DNA of 64,000 nucleotides from Izhakiella australiensis (GCF_002006995.1 NZ_MRUL01000010.1:62001-126000), one strand, 5' to 3'. Positions 41,008 through 55,794 are shown, counted from the stretch's first letter. Translations and numbers: made by a program. Notes: a model not told the origin generated them from the sequence alone.

Positions 41008-44000
41008 TAAATCCCTTGAAAAGGATAACTGTGGTTTCGGTCTGATCGCCCATATAGAAGGCGAGCCCAGCCACAAAGTAGTGCGTACTGCCATCCACGC
41101 ACTCGCCCGAATGCAGCACCGTGGTGCAATCCTCGCCGATGGCAAGACCGGCGACGGCTGCGGCTTACTGTTGCAAAAACCTGACCGCTTCTTCCACGTC
41201 ATCGCCCAGGAGAAAGGCTGGCGGCTGGCAAAAAATTACGCTGTCGGCATGCTGTTTCTTAACCGGGACTTGCAGCAGGCCGAACAGGCTCGCCACATTG
41301 TTGAAGAAGAAGTGCTGCGTGAAACCCTGTCAATCGTTGGCTGGCGCGAAGTGCCGACCAATCAGGAAGTGCTGGGCGAAATCGCCCTCTCCTCGCTGCC
41401 GCGCATCGAACAGCTGTTTATTAACGCTCCGGCCGGCTGGCGTCCGCGCGACATGGAGCGCCGCTTGTTTATGGCCCGCCGTCGCATCGAGAAACGCATT
41501 GAAGCGCTGGAAGATAAAGAATTCTACATCTGTAGCTTTTCGAACCAGGTCAACATTTATAAAGGTCTGTGCATGCCGGCGGATTTGCCGCGCTTCTATC
41601 TTGACCTGGCTGACCTGCGCCTCGAATCAGCCATTTGTTTATTCCACCAGCGCTTTTCAACCAATACCGTTCCGCGCTGGCCGCTGGCGCAGCCGTTCCG
41701 CTATATGGCGCACAATGGCGAAATCAATACCATCGCCGGTAACCGTCAGTGGGCGCGCGCGCGCGCTTATAAATTTAACACCCCGCTGATACCTGATTTG
41801 CAGAATGCCGCGCCTTTCGTTAACGAAACCGGCTCCGACTCCAGCTCAATGGACAACATGCTTGAGCTGTTTTTGGCCGGCGGTATGGATCTGGTCCGCG
41901 CCATGCGCCTGCTGGTGCCGCCAGCCTGGCAAAACAATCCGGATATGGATCCGGAACTGCGCGCCTTCTTTGACTTTAACTCCATGCATATGGAGCCCTG
42001 GGACGGCCCTGCTGGCATCGTTATGTCCGATGGACGCTATGCCGCCTGTAACCTTGACCGTAACGGGCTACGCCCGGCGCGCTACGTGATTACCAAAGAT
42101 AAGCTGATTACCTGCGCCTCCGAAGTCGGTATCTGGGACTATCAGCCGGATGAAGTGGTAGAAAAAGGCCGCGTTGGCCCCGGCGAACTAATGGTTATCG
42201 ATACCCGCGCCGGCCGTATTCTGCACTCGGCCGAAACCGACCACGACTTACAGATCCGCCATCCTTATAAAGAGTGGATGGAAAAGAACGTTAAGCGCCT
42301 GGTGCCATTTGAAGACCTGCCCGATCAGCAGGTAGGTAACCGCCAGCTGGACGACGATCAGCTGGCCACCTTTCAGAAGCAGTTCGCCTATAGCAGCGAA
42401 GAGCTTGACGCGATCGTGCGCGTGCTCGGCGAAAATGGCCAGGAAGCGGTCGGCTCCATGGGCGATGACACACCGTTTGCCGTGCTTTCCAGCCGCCCGC
42501 GCATTATCTATGACTACTTCCGCCAGCAGTTCGCTCAGGTCACTAACCCGCCGATCGATCCGCTGCGTGAAAATCACGTGATGTCACTGTCAACCAGCAT
42601 TGGCCGCGAAATGAACGTATTTTGCGAAGCGGAAGGCCAGGCGCACCGCGTGACCTTTAAGTCGCCGATTCTGCTCTACTCCGACTTCCGGCAGCTCACC
42701 ACGATGGAAGGCGAGTATTATCGCGCCGATACGCTCGATTGTATTTTCAACCCGGCGCAACAAACCCTGGAAGACGCGATTTATCAGCTGTGCGATACGG
42801 CGGAGCAGATGGTGCGCTCCGGTACCGTGCTGCTGGTGCTTTCCGATCGCAATATCAGCCCGGAGCAGCTGCCGGTGCCGGCGCCGATGATCGTTGGCGC
42901 AGTGCAGGCTCGTCTGGTCGATAAAAATCTGCGCTGCGATGCCAACATCATCGTTGAAACCGCCAGCGCCCGCGATCCCCACCATTTTGCGGTGCTGCTT
43001 GGTTTCGGTGCGACGGCTATCTATCCATGGCTGGCCTACGAGTCACTGGCAAAAATGGCCGACAGCGGCGTCATCGAGAAAGATTACCGCAGCATCATGC
43101 TGAACTACCGTAACGGCATTAATAAAGGCCTTTACAAGATCATGTCCAAAATGGGCATTTCAACCATTGCGTCCTATCGCTGCTCGAAGCTGTTTGAAGC
43201 GGTGGGGCTGCATAATGACATCACCGCCTTTTGCTTCCAGGGCGTAACCAGCCGCATCGGCGGCGCCAACTTCGCCGATTTTCAGCAGGATCTGGTTAAC
43301 CTGGCCAAGCGCGCCTGGCTGCAACGTAAGCCGCTCGACCAGGGCGGACTGCTTAAATACGTCCACGACGGCGAATATCACGCCTATAACCCGGATGTGG
43401 TCGCCACCCTGCAAAAAGCGGTCAACAGCGGCGAATACAGCGATTACCAGCAGTATGCCCGGCAGGTAAATGAACGTCCGGTTGCCACGCTGCGCGATCT
43501 GCTGGCGCTGAATCCGGACGGCCAAAGCGTACAGCTTGACGATGTGGAGCCAGCCAGCGAACTGTATAAACGTTTTGATACCGCGGCAATGTCTATTGGC
43601 GCGCTCAGCCCGGAAGCGCATGAATCGCTGGCCGAAGCGATGAACAGCCTCGGTGGCTTCTCAAACTCCGGCGAGGGCGGCGAAGATCCGGCGCGCTACG
43701 GTACCAATAAAGTGTCGCGCATCAAGCAGGTCGCCTCCGGTCGCTTCGGCGTCACCCCGGCCTATCTGGTTAATGCCGATGTTATCCAGATTAAAGTCGC
43801 TCAGGGCGCCAAACCCGGCGAAGGCGGTCAGCTGCCGGGCGATAAAGTAACGCCTTATATCGCCAAACTGCGCTATTCCGTACCCGGCGTAACGTTAATT
43901 TCACCGCCGCCGCATCATGATATCTATTCGATTGAAGATCTGGCGCAGCTGATTTTCGATCTTAAGCAGGTCAATCCGAAAGCGATGATTTCGGTGAAGC

Positions 44001-45463
44001 TGGTTTCTGAGCCAGGGGTCGGCACCATCGCCACCGGCGTTGCTAAAGCCTATGCTGACCTGATCACCATCGCCGGCTACGACGGTGGAACCGGCGCCAG
44101 CCCGCTCAGCTCGGTCAAATACGCCGGCTGTCCCTGGGAACTGGGGCTGGTTGAAACGCAGCAGGCGCTGGTTTCTAACGGCCTGCGCCATAAGATCCGC
44201 CTGCAGGTCGATGGCGGTCTTAAAACCGGTCTGGATATCATTAAAGCGGCGATTCTGGGCGCCGAGAGCTTCGGCTTCGGCACCGGTCCGATGGTCGCGC
44301 TGGGCTGTAAATATCTGCGAATCTGCCACCTGAATAACTGCGCGACCGGCGTAGCGACCCAGGATGAAAAACTGCGCAAGAACCATTACCACGGGCTGCC
44401 ACTGCGCGTAACTAACTACTTCCAGTTTATCGCCCGCGAAACGCGGGAAATCATGGCGCAGCTGGGCGTGAAGCGTCTGGTCGACCTGATCGGTCGCACC
44501 GACCTGCTGAAGGAGCTGGAAGGTTTTACCGCCAAGCAGCAAAACCTGGATCTTTCACGCCTGCTGGAAACCGCAAAACCGATGCCGGAAAAGGCACTTT
44601 ATTGCACGGAAGGTAACCCGGCCTTTGATAAAGGGGTATTGAATAAAGCGCTGCTGGAGCAGGCCATGCCGTTTGTGGAAGCCCGCCAGAGCAAAACCTT
44701 CTGGTTTGATATTCGGAATACCGACCGTTCGGTAGGGGCAACGCTCTCCGGTGCCATTGCCGCTCAGCATGGCGATCAGGGACTGGCGGCCGATCCTATC
44801 CGCGTACACTTCAACGGCACGGCGGGTCAGAGCTTCGGCGTCTGGAACGCCGGCGGCGTAGAGCTGGTACTTACCGGCGACGCCAACGACTATGTTGGTA
44901 AAGGTATGGCTGGCGGCATGCTGGCTATCCGTCCTCCGGTGGGCTCGGCGTTCCGCAGCCACGAGGCGACTATCGCCGGCAATACCTGCCTGTACGGCGC
45001 AACCGGCGGCAAGCTGTTCGCCGCTGGCCGCGCCGGCGAACGTTTTGCCGTACGTAACTCCGGCGCCATTACCGTGGTGGAAGGCATTGGCGACAATGGC
45101 TGTGAATATATGACCGGCGGCATCGTCTGCGTGCTTGGCCGTACCGGCGTCAACTTCGGCGCCGGCATGACCGGCGGTTTTGCCTACGTGCTGGACGAGG
45201 ACGGTGAGTTCCGTAAACGGGTGAATGCCGAGCTGGTTGAAGTGCTGAATGTTGACGAATTACCCATCCACGAAGAGCATCTTCGCGGTCTGATTACCGA
45301 GCATGTTCAAATCACCGGCTCAACGCGCGGCGAGGAGATTCTCGCTAACTGGCCGGCCTTCTCTGGCAAATTTGCGCTGATTAAGCCTAAATCCAGCGAT
45401 GTGAAGGCGTTGTTAGGTCATCGTAGTCGTTCCGCAGCTGAGCTGCGGGTGCAGGCGCAGTAA
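40997..45463 (+). CDS. gltB: Glutamate synthase (NADPH) large subunit
   Basis: The alpha subunit of GOGAT transfers the glutamine amide to 2-oxoglutarate, the main glutamate source at low ammonia. The 1488 residues (E. coli 1486) have an 11-residue propeptide, then nucleophile Cys12 (NCGFGLIAHIEG), the class II amidotransferase domain, a central domain, an FMN-binding synthase domain with the 3Fe-4S cysteines (CKYLRICHLNNCATGVAT) and a C-terminal beta-helix (GXXG repeats). The start at 40997 (MLYDKS) has GGGGAGG upstream. An in-frame extension to 40829 is open but not conserved in its distal part. Confidence 0.98.
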   Translation: MLYDKSLEKDNCGFGLIAHIEGEPSHKVVRTAIHALARMQHRGAILADGKTGDGCGLLLQKPDRFFHVIAQEKGWRLAKNYAVGMLFLNRDLQQAEQARHIVEEEVLRETLSIVGWREVPTNQEVLGEIALSSLPRIEQLFINAPAGWRPRDMERRLFMARRRIEKRIEALEDKEFYICSFSNQVNIYKGLCMPADLPRFYLDLADLRLESAICLFHQRFSTNTVPRWPLAQPFRYMAHNGEINTIAGNRQWARARAYKFNTPLIPDLQNAAPFVNETGSDSSSMDNMLELFLAGGMDLVRAMRLLVPPAWQNNPDMDPELRAFFDFNSMHMEPWDGPAGIVMSDGRYAACNLDRNGLRPARYVITKDKLITCASEVGIWDYQPDEVVEKGRVGPGELMVIDTRAGRILHSAETDHDLQIRHPYKEWMEKNVKRLVPFEDLPDQQVGNRQLDDDQLATFQKQFAYSSEELDAIVRVLGENGQEAVGSMGDDTPFAVLSSRPRIIYDYFRQQFAQVTNPPIDPLRENHVMSLSTSIGREMNVFCEAEGQAHRVTFKSPILLYSDFRQLTTMEGEYYRADTLDCIFNPAQQTLEDAIYQLCDTAEQMVRSGTVLLVLSDRNISPEQLPVPAPMIVGAVQARLVDKNLRCDANIIVETASARDPHHFAVLLGFGATAIYPWLAYESLAKMADSGVIEKDYRSIMLNYRNGINKGLYKIMSKMGISTIASYRCSKLFEAVGLHNDITAFCFQGVTSRIGGANFADFQQDLVNLAKRAWLQRKPLDQGGLLKYVHDGEYHAYNPDVVATLQKAVNSGEYSDYQQYARQVNERPVATLRDLLALNPDGQSVQLDDVEPASELYKRFDTAAMSIGALSPEAHESLAEAMNSLGGFSNSGEGGEDPARYGTNKVSRIKQVASGRFGVTPAYLVNADVIQIKVAQGAKPGEGGQLPGDKVTPYIAKLRYSVPGVTLISPPPHHDIYSIEDLAQLIFDLKQVNPKAMISVKLVSEPGVGTIATGVAKAYADLITIAGYDGGTGASPLSSVKYAGCPWELGLVETQQALVSNGLRHKIRLQVDGGLKTGLDIIKAAILGAESFGFGTGPMVALGCKYLRICHLNNCATGVATQDEKLRKNHYHGLPLRVTNYFQFIARETREIMAQLGVKRLVDLIGRTDLLKELEGFTAKQQNLDLSRLLETAKPMPEKALYCTEGNPAFDKGVLNKALLEQAMPFVEARQSKTFWFDIRNTDRSVGATLSGAIAAQHGDQGLAADPIRVHFNGTAGQSFGVWNAGGVELVLTGDANDYVGKGMAGGMLAIRPPVGSAFRSHEATIAGNTCLYGATGGKLFAAGRAGERFAVRNSGAITVVEGIGDNGCEYMTGGIVCVLGRTGVNFGAGMTGGFAYVLDEDGEFRKRVNAELVEVLNVDELPIHEEHLRGLITEHVQITGSTRGEEILANWPAFSGKFALIKPKSSDVKALLGHRSRSAAELRVQAQ

Positions 45464-45473
45464 GGGGTTATAG

Positions 45474-46893
<1,420 letters not shown>

Positions 46894-46895
<2 letters not shown>

Positions 46896-46957
46896 CCGCT
46901 TCAGGCGGTCAGTAAACAGAAAAGGCCTGATTCCGGCAGCGGATTCAGGCCTTTTTA
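46894..46957 (+). terminator. gltBD terminator with preceding hairpin
   Basis: A short hairpin GACCGC/GCGGTC starts at the gltD stop, and a second stem AAAGGCCTGA/TCAGGCCTTT with TTTTT ends near 46956. The second is probably the real terminator and could also serve the convergent sspB. Confidence 0.85.
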
Positions 46958-46999
46958 ATTGTGCTTTGCCTCTGGCGTCTGTTAGCCCGAGGGTTACCC

Positions 47000-47500
47000 T
47001 TACTTCACCACTCGCAGTGAAGGGCGTCCGCCACGCGGCGGCGGCTCGTCATCCGGACCGCCATCGTCATCGCTGACGTCAGCGTCATCAGGACGATCGC
47101 CATCAATAACCGACATTACCGTTTCCGGCCCCTCTTCCTGGGTATCGGCAGGATCGAATTCAGCACCATCATAGGCCGGTTCAGGTTCAAACATGGTACC
47201 TGCGCCGTTTTCCCGCGCGTATATCGCCAGCACCGCAGCAAGCGGAACGGTGACCTGACGCGGCACGCCGCCGAAGCGCGCGTTAAAGCTCACTTCGTCG
47301 TTGCCAAGCGCCAGGTTGCCTACCGCGCGCGGCGCAATATTCAGTACGATCTGCCCGTCACGAGCATACTCCAACGGCACCATTACGCCCGGCAGATTGA
47401 TATCGACCACCAGATGCGGCGTTAGCTGATTATCAAGAAGCCAGTCGTAAAAAGCCCGTAGCAGATAAGGGCGACGGGGGGTTAGCTGTGACATTTCCAT
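47000..47500 (-). CDS. sspB: ClpXP adaptor protein SspB
   Basis: SspB tethers ssrA-tagged proteins to ClpXP. The 166 residues (E. coli 165) have the folded ssrA-binding domain (MEMSQLTPRRPYLLRAFYDW), a long acidic disordered linker and the C-terminal ClpX-binding peptide RGGRPSLRVVK. It is 5 bp after sspA and part of the same operon. Confidence 0.97.
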   Translation of the reverse strand: MEMSQLTPRRPYLLRAFYDWLLDNQLTPHLVVDINLPGVMVPLEYARDGQIVLNIAPRAVGNLALGNDEVSFNARFGGVPRQVTVPLAAVLAIYARENGAGTMFEPEPAYDGAEFDPADTQEEGPETVMSVIDGDRPDDADVSDDDGGPDDEPPPRGGRPSLRVVK

Positions 47501-47505
47501 CAGGA

Positions 47506-48147
47506 TCAGCCCCGCGTTTGCAGGCGCATTTCGCGTTCAGCTTCGGTCAGTGAAGCCAGGAAAGAGTCACGCTCAAAGACGCGCGTCATATATCCTTTCA
47601 GCTCTTTAGAACCGCTGCCCAGCAGCTCTACGCCGAGCAGCGGCAAGCGCCACAGCAGCGGAGCCAGATAGCAATCGACCAGGCTGAATTCTTCACTGAG
47701 AAAATAAGGCGTGCGGGCGAACAGCGGCCCGATGGCCAGCAGCTCTTCACGCAGCTGTTTGCGCGCGGCTTCAGCATCCTGAGCGTTGCCACGTTCAATG
47801 GTGCGCATCAGGCTGTACCAGTCGTGTTCAATGCGGTGCATCATCAGGCGACTTTCACCGCGAGCCACTGGATAGACCGGCATCAGCGGCGGATGCGGAA
47901 AACGCTCATCAAGGTATTCCATGATGATGCGGGATTCATACAGCGTCAGCTCACGATCTACCAACGTTGGTACAGTACGGTACGGATTGAGGTCAATCAG
48001 ATCCTGCGGCAGGTTATCCATTTCGACCTGCTCAATCTCCACGCTGACGCCTTTTTCAGCCAGTACAATACGGACCTGATGGCTGAAAATATCAGTTGGA
48101 CCAGAAAACAGCGTCATTACCGAACGTTTGTTGGCAGCGACAGCCAT
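47506..48147 (-). CDS. sspA: Stringent starvation protein A
   Basis: SspA is a GST-fold RNA polymerase-associated protein needed for stationary-phase acid tolerance. The 213 residues (E. coli 212) start MAVAANKRSVMTLFSGPTD and keep the conserved surface motif HPPLMPVYPVARGESRL. ATG at 48145-48147 has GGAGG 6 nt upstream and is preferred to a start four codons earlier. It is separated from rpsI by 314 bp. Confidence 0.97.
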   Translation of the reverse strand: MAVAANKRSVMTLFSGPTDIFSHQVRIVLAEKGVSVEIEQVEMDNLPQDLIDLNPYRTVPTLVDRELTLYESRIIMEYLDERFPHPPLMPVYPVARGESRLMMHRIEHDWYSLMRTIERGNAQDAEAARKQLREELLAIGPLFARTPYFLSEEFSLVDCYLAPLLWRLPLLGVELLGSGSKELKGYMTRVFERDSFLASLTEAEREMRLQTRG

Positions 48148-48461
48148 GTAAACCTCCAAGTTTATCCAGAAAATTACTGCGAATAGCCAACCACGAGGTG
48201 ACTAACCTGTTCATTATAATGGCTCCGGGTACACACAGGTCCCGAACCGGCTTTCTGCGCAGAGTAAAGCAGGCATAATGCCCCATATAAACAGGCCCAA
48301 AGTGTCAGATAGTCTACCAGATTTTAGACAGTTTGTGGCGGAGCAGATGCGGAATTGTCGGCAAAATCGCGCAAAGATACGAAAGATAAGCGTTATATAG
48401 AAAAAACCCGGCATATAGCCGGGTTTTTTTGTGTAACAGGATCTGCCAGAGCAGATACCAA
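48148..48461. other. rpsI-sspA intergenic region with sspA promoter and rpsI terminator
   Basis: A 314-bp gene-free stretch. A minus-strand -10 TATAAT (48213-48218) sits about 65 nt before sspA, with a poor -35. Next to rpsI is a strong hairpin terminator (48401-48430). Nothing else was recognised in the rest. Confidence 0.7.
48401..48430 (-). terminator. rpsI terminator
   Basis: AACCCGGC/GCCGGGTT stem with A and T runs of six or more on each side, directly after rpsI on the minus strand. It separates rplM-rpsI from sspA-sspB. Confidence 0.85.
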
Positions 48462-49319
<858 letters not shown>

Positions 49320-49464
49320 TTACACGTTGGTGAAATCCCAAACGCTTGAATAAACGGTTGAGGCTCACACGACCATCTTGTCCAGCAAGCCCACCCCCTC
49401 AGGCAAGGTTGCCGGCGCAGCAAAGTTTTGGGAAAAAAACTTTGTCGTAACGTGGGGTCGCAAG

Positions 49465-49494
49465 ATTATAGAGAAGTCGATATGAAAGATCGAC
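49465..49494 (-). promoter_or_regulatory. rplM promoter with internal inverted repeat
   Basis: A consensus -10 TATAAT (49465-49470, minus strand) is preceded by a poor -35 that falls in an inverted repeat GTCGAT-N7-ATCGAC (49476-49494). GGGGTCG and CGACCCC flank the whole element. The repeat could be an operator or simply part of the -35 context. Confidence 0.55.
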
Positions 49495-49527
49495 CCCTTT
49501 TTGCACGATATTGCGCCGGAGATTGTC

Positions 49528-50655
49528 TCAGGGAAGATGAGGAAGACGCAGATATTCTTCACTCTGCATCTCCTGCAAACGGGAAACGCAGCGCTGGTAT
49601 TCAAACTTCAGCCGCGCGCCCTGATAAATCTCATAAAGCGAGGCTTCCGCCGAGATAACCAGCTTAACGTGCCGCTCATAAAACTCATCAACCAGCGCCA
49701 GAAAGCGGCGAGCCTGATCCTCAGTTTTGTAAATCATCACCGGAACGTTGAACAGCAGAACGCTATGGAAGCGGCGCGAAAGCTCAATATAATCATGCTG
49801 GCTGCGCCCTTCCCCGCACAGCGCGTTGAAATCAATGGCCAGAACCCCCTGAGCGCTCCCCAACGTCTTAATAGTACGATGGTTAATATCAAGCGTTTGC
49901 TCGTCGCCGCGCGTCCTGCCTGCCAGCGCAACGAACATTTTCTCCATCGCCGCCTGACTGGCATCGTTCAGCGGCGCCATCCAAAGATGCGCGGACGTCA
50001 GGGTGCGCAAACGATAATCGATACCGGCATCGACGTTCATAACGTCGCAATAACGCTTTATCAGTTCAATTGCCGGTAGAAATCGCGCCCGCTGCAGTCC
50101 GTTACGATACAGTTCATCCGGCGGAATGTTAGAGGTTGCCACCAGCGTTATCCCCCTGGCAAACAGCGCCTCCATCAGCGTACCTAACAGCATGGCGTCA
50201 GTGATATCTGAGACAAAAAACTCATCAAAACAGAGTAAATCGGTTTCTGCTTTAAAGCTGTCAGCCACTATTTGTAGCGGATCGCTCTGGCCCTGAAGTT
50301 CAGTAAGCGACTGATGCACGCGCAGCATAAAGCGATGAAAGTGAAGACGCAGCTTGCGCTCTCCAGGAATGGACTGAAAAAACATGTCCATCAGCCAGGT
50401 CTTACCTCGCCCGACGCCCCCCCACATATAAAGGCCGCGAACCGGCTCAATCGTCTGGTTTTTTCCTTTACCAACCAGCTTCTGCAGTCTGCCAAACAGG
50501 CCATTGCCCGCGTCAGCTGACGTAGCGCGTCCTTCGCTAAAAGCCTGCCAGATGCTATCCAGGCGGGTTACCGCCGCCAGCTGAACGTCATCCGGCTGAT
50601 ATTCGCCGCTCTCAAGCGCCTGCTGATAGCGCGCCAGCGGGGAGGTGATGTGCAT
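49528..50655 (-). CDS. zapE: Cell division ATPase ZapE
   Basis: ZapE is an AFG1-type ATPase that joins the Z ring late and reduces FtsZ polymer stability under stress. Walker A GVGRGKTWLMD is near residue 78 and Walker B LLCFDEFFVSDI near 145. With ATG at 50653-50655 (MHITSPLARYQQAL) the length is 375 residues, exactly E. coli. A GTG two codons upstream is open but less conserved. It is divergent from zapG. Confidence 0.95.
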   Translation of the reverse strand: MHITSPLARYQQALESGEYQPDDVQLAAVTRLDSIWQAFSEGRATSADAGNGLFGRLQKLVGKGKNQTIEPVRGLYMWGGVGRGKTWLMDMFFQSIPGERKLRLHFHRFMLRVHQSLTELQGQSDPLQIVADSFKAETDLLCFDEFFVSDITDAMLLGTLMEALFARGITLVATSNIPPDELYRNGLQRARFLPAIELIKRYCDVMNVDAGIDYRLRTLTSAHLWMAPLNDASQAAMEKMFVALAGRTRGDEQTLDINHRTIKTLGSAQGVLAIDFNALCGEGRSQHDYIELSRRFHSVLLFNVPVMIYKTEDQARRFLALVDEFYERHVKLVISAEASLYEIYQGARLKFEYQRCVSRLQEMQSEEYLRLPHLP

Positions 50656-50821
50656 AGTCACGGCCAGGTCCCTGAATAAATTGAAATGCCACAGGATATA
50701 CTATCGAAAAGAACATTTTCCACGCGGGCTGACCGCGACAGGATTCCACTTCCGTAAGATTAACGGTTATAGTGGTGTAAGTGGAAGCCCTTACGGACAA
50801 CGAAGATATTTGGGAGTCATT

Positions 50822-51232
50822 ATGACCTGGGAATATGCGCTCATTGGTTTAGTCGTTGGCATTATTATTGGTGCCCTGGCAGTGCGTTTTGGTAACCGCA
50901 AGCTACGTGAGCAGCGCCATATGCAGTACGAACTGGAAAAAACAAAAGCGGAACTGGCAGATTATCGGGAAGAGCTGACAAATCATTTTGCCCGCAGCGC
51001 CGAGCTGCTGGATAACATGGCCCGCGATTATCGCCAGCTTTATCAGCATATGGCAAAAGGTTCTAACGACCTGCTACCAAACCTGCCGGGAGAAAAGAAC
51101 CCCTTTGCTTATCAGCTGACCGGCTCGGAAGCCGATAATGATAATGATCAGGTTCCGGTGCAAATGCCGCGTGATTACTCAGACAGTGGCGCTTCCGGCC
51201 TGCTGCGCGGTGAGCGCCCGAAGCGTGATTAA
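50822..51232 (+). CDS. zapG: Z-ring associated protein ZapG (YhcB, DUF1043)
   Basis: ZapG is an inner-membrane coiled-coil protein linked to cell division and envelope synthesis. The 136 residues begin with a membrane segment (MTWEYALIGLVVGIIIGALA) followed by a charged coiled coil (about 25-75) and a polar tail. ATG at 50822 follows GGGAG and the open frame upstream is not conserved. Confidence 0.94.
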   Translation: MTWEYALIGLVVGIIIGALAVRFGNRKLREQRHMQYELEKTKAELADYREELTNHFARSAELLDNMARDYRQLYQHMAKGSNDLLPNLPGEKNPFAYQLTGSEADNDNDQVPVQMPRDYSDSGASGLLRGERPKRD

Positions 51233-51242
51233 AGGTTGAATC

Positions 51243-51267
51243 AAGGGCGCGCACTGCGCCCTTTTTA
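51243..51267 (+). terminator. zapG terminator
   Basis: AAGGGCGC/GCGCCCTT stem followed by TTTTT, 10 bp after zapG, isolating it from degQ. Confidence 0.85.
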
Positions 51268-51381
51268 CTTTCAGGCATCTAAACCGGAACCCTTTTCCTA
51301 TCTGTCGGTCACAACATCCAGACTCTGTGTTGTTATCAATCTATTCCGGACCTATTTCACTGCGTAGCGAGTGTCGTAACG

Positions 51382-52749
<1,368 letters not shown>

Positions 52750-52767
52750 AGGCGAGTGAAAATCATG

Positions 52768-52791
52768 ACGCGGACACCTGCGTGTCCGCGT
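52768..52791 (+). terminator. Hairpin between degQ and degS
   Basis: ACGCGGACAC/GTGTCCGCGT, a perfect 10-bp stem with a 4-nt loop. No T run follows, so it may only attenuate read-through into degS. Confidence 0.55.
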
Positions 52792-52837
52792 AACTCGTGT
52801 TATCCTTCCTGCCGTTATCCACTCACCACATTAAGCC

Positions 52838-53896
52838 ATGTTTTTCAAACTTCTGCGTTCGATCATTATCGGGCTGGTGGTTGCAGGCCTCCTGCTGGCA
52901 GCCGTTCCGGCTTTACGGCTGGGTAAGGCGCTGTTTGCCCCGACCGATGATAGCGTTGATGAAACACCCATTAGTTATAATGCCGGTGTGCGACGAGCCG
53001 CGCCCGCAGTGGTCAATGTCTATAACCGCAGCGCCAACACCAATGATGACAGCCTCGGCATCCATACGCTGGGCTCTGGCGTTATCATGGACAGTCGGGG
53101 TTATATCCTCACCAATAAGCATGTGATTAACGACGCCGAGCAGATTATCGTCGCGCTGCAGGATGGCCGAATTTTCGAAGCGATGCTGGTCGGTTCCGAT
53201 TCGCTTACCGATCTTGCAGTACTAAAAATTAACGCCACTAACCTTCCCGTCATCCCGATAAATCCGCATCGGGTTGCCCATATTGGCGATCTGGTGATGG
53301 CGATCGGCAATCCGTATAACATTGGGCAAACGGTCACGCAGGGGATTATCAGCGCCACCGGTCGCGTGGGCCTCAGCCCTTCCCGCTACCAGAACTTCCT
53401 GCAAACCGATGCGTCGATAAACCGTGGTAACTCCGGCGGTGCGCTGATCAATTCGCTGGGAGAGCTGATGGGCATCAATACCCGCTCATTCGATAAAAGC
53501 GACAACGGTGAAACGCCGGAAGGTATTGGTTTTGCGATCCCTACGGCGCTGGCGGTAAAAATCATGGATAAGCTGATTCGCGACGGTCGGGTTATTCGTG
53601 GTTATATCGGTATCAGCGGGCGTGAAATCCCACAGTTGCGCAGCCAGAGCGGCGATCTTGACCATATTCAGGGAATTGTCGTGACCAACGTCGCCCCCGA
53701 CGGCCCGGCGGCAAAAGCCGGCATTCAGGTCAATGACATTATTACCAGCGTAAATAACAAACCGGCAGTATCAGCCATCGAAACCATGGACCAGGTGGCG
53801 GAAATGCGTCCCGGTACGGTAATCGAGGTAAATATATTGCGTAACGATCAGCGCCTGCGCCTGAAAGTGACCGTGCTGGAATATCCGCAGTCTTAA
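52838..53896 (+). CDS. degS: Outer-membrane stress sensor protease DegS
   Basis: DegS senses misfolded porin C-termini through its PDZ domain and cleaves RseA, releasing sigma-E. The 352 residues (E. coli 355) have one N-terminal membrane anchor (about 5-27), the triad in TNKHVINDA, LAVLKI and NRGNSGGALIN, and a single PDZ domain (about 255-350). It ends convergent with mdh. Confidence 0.97.
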   Translation: MFFKLLRSIIIGLVVAGLLLAAVPALRLGKALFAPTDDSVDETPISYNAGVRRAAPAVVNVYNRSANTNDDSLGIHTLGSGVIMDSRGYILTNKHVINDAEQIIVALQDGRIFEAMLVGSDSLTDLAVLKINATNLPVIPINPHRVAHIGDLVMAIGNPYNIGQTVTQGIISATGRVGLSPSRYQNFLQTDASINRGNSGGALINSLGELMGINTRSFDKSDNGETPEGIGFAIPTALAVKIMDKLIRDGRVIRGYIGISGREIPQLRSQSGDLDHIQGIVVTNVAPDGPAAKAGIQVNDIITSVNNKPAVSAIETMDQVAEMRPGTVIEVNILRNDQRLRLKVTVLEYPQS

Positions 53897-53917
53897 CCTG
53901 AAACCATAATAAAACTA

Positions 53918-53943
53918 AGGGCGGCCATCGGGCCGCCCTTTTG
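53918..53943. terminator. Bidirectional terminator between degS and mdh
   Basis: AAGGGCGGCC/GGCCGCCCTT stem with a short loop and TTTT on the plus strand, between convergent degS and mdh. Confidence 0.85.
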
Positions 53944-53961
53944 CTTCATGCCAATGGCAGT

Positions 53962-54897
53962 TTATTTCACAAAATCGACGCCCTGCTCGATATCTTTCTT
54001 CAGCGTATCCAGCATGCCGGTCATCGCGCTCTGTTCAAAAGCGCTCAGGGTGCCAATTGGCTTACGCTCCTGTACGCCGTTTTTGCCCAGCAGCAGCGGC
54101 TGAGAGAAGAAACGCGCGTGCTCGCCGTCACCTTCAACATAAGCACACTCCACCACGTTGCTTTCCCCTTGCAGCGCGCGCACCAGCGCCAGACCAAATT
54201 TTGCCGCAGCCTGGCCCATAGACAGCGTTGCCGATCCGCCACCCGCTTTGGCTTCAACAACTTCTGTACCGGCATTCTGGATGCGTTTAGTCAGATCTTT
54301 AGCTTCCTGCTCGCTGAAGCTAACGCCTGGGATCTGCGACAGCAGAGGCAGGATGGTCACGCCGGAATGGCCGCCGACTACCGGTACGTTCAGTTCTTCC
54401 GGATTTTTGCCTTTCAGTTCGGCAACGAAAGTATTCGAACGGATAATATCCAGCGTGGTTACGCCGAACAGGCGGTTTTTGTCATAAACCCCGGCCTTCT
54501 TCAGTACCTCTGCGGCGATGGCGACAGTGGTATTGACCGGGTTAGTAATAACGCCAATCAGCGCTTTCGGACAGGTATCGGCCACCTGCTGAATAAGATT
54601 ACGCACGATGCCAGCGTTAACGTTAAACAGGTCAGAGCGATCCATGCCTGGCTTACGCGCCACGCCCGCAGAGATCAGCACCACATCAGCGCCCTTCAAC
54701 GCAGGCGTTGCGTCTTCGCCGCTGAAACCTTCAATTTTCACCGCGGTGGGAATGTGGCTAAGATCTACGGCGACGCCCGGCGTGACGGGTGCGATATCGT
54801 AAAGTGAGAGTTGTGAACCGGCAGGAAGCTGAGTTTTTAACAGAAGAGCCAGCGCCTGACCAATACCACCTGCTGCACCGAGAACTGCGACTTTCAT
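53962..54897 (-). CDS. mdh: Malate dehydrogenase
   Basis: NAD-dependent malate dehydrogenase of the TCA cycle. The 311 residues (E. coli 312) start [20 protein letters not shown] with the nucleotide loop GAAGGIG, substrate-binding arginines in [14 protein letters not shown], and the catalytic histidine in [18 protein letters not shown] at 54895-54897 is fixed by alignment. It is divergent from argR. Confidence 0.98.
   Translation of the reverse strand: MKVAVLGAAGGIGQALALLLKTQLPAGSQLSLYDIAPVTPGVAVDLSHIPTAVKIEGFSGEDATPALKGADVVLISAGVARKPGMDRSDLFNVNAGIVRNLIQQVADTCPKALIGVITNPVNTTVAIAAEVLKKAGVYDKNRLFGVTTLDIIRSNTFVAELKGKNPEELNVPVVGGHSGVTILPLLSQIPGVSFSEQEAKDLTKRIQNAGTEVVEAKAGGGSATLSMGQAAAKFGLALVRALQGESNVVECAYVEGDGEHARFFSQPLLLGKNGVQERKPIGTLSAFEQSAMTGMLDTLKKDIEQGVDFVK

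Positions 54898-55794
<897 letters not shown>

Noticed and set aside
43901-44542. 213-codon minus-strand frame opposite gltB
   Set aside because: Antisense shadow of a codon-biased gene; no ribosome-binding site or family motif.
53941-54807. Long plus-strand open frame opposite mdh (288 codons)
   Set aside because: It is the mirror of the highly biased mdh coding sequence and has no family resemblance.
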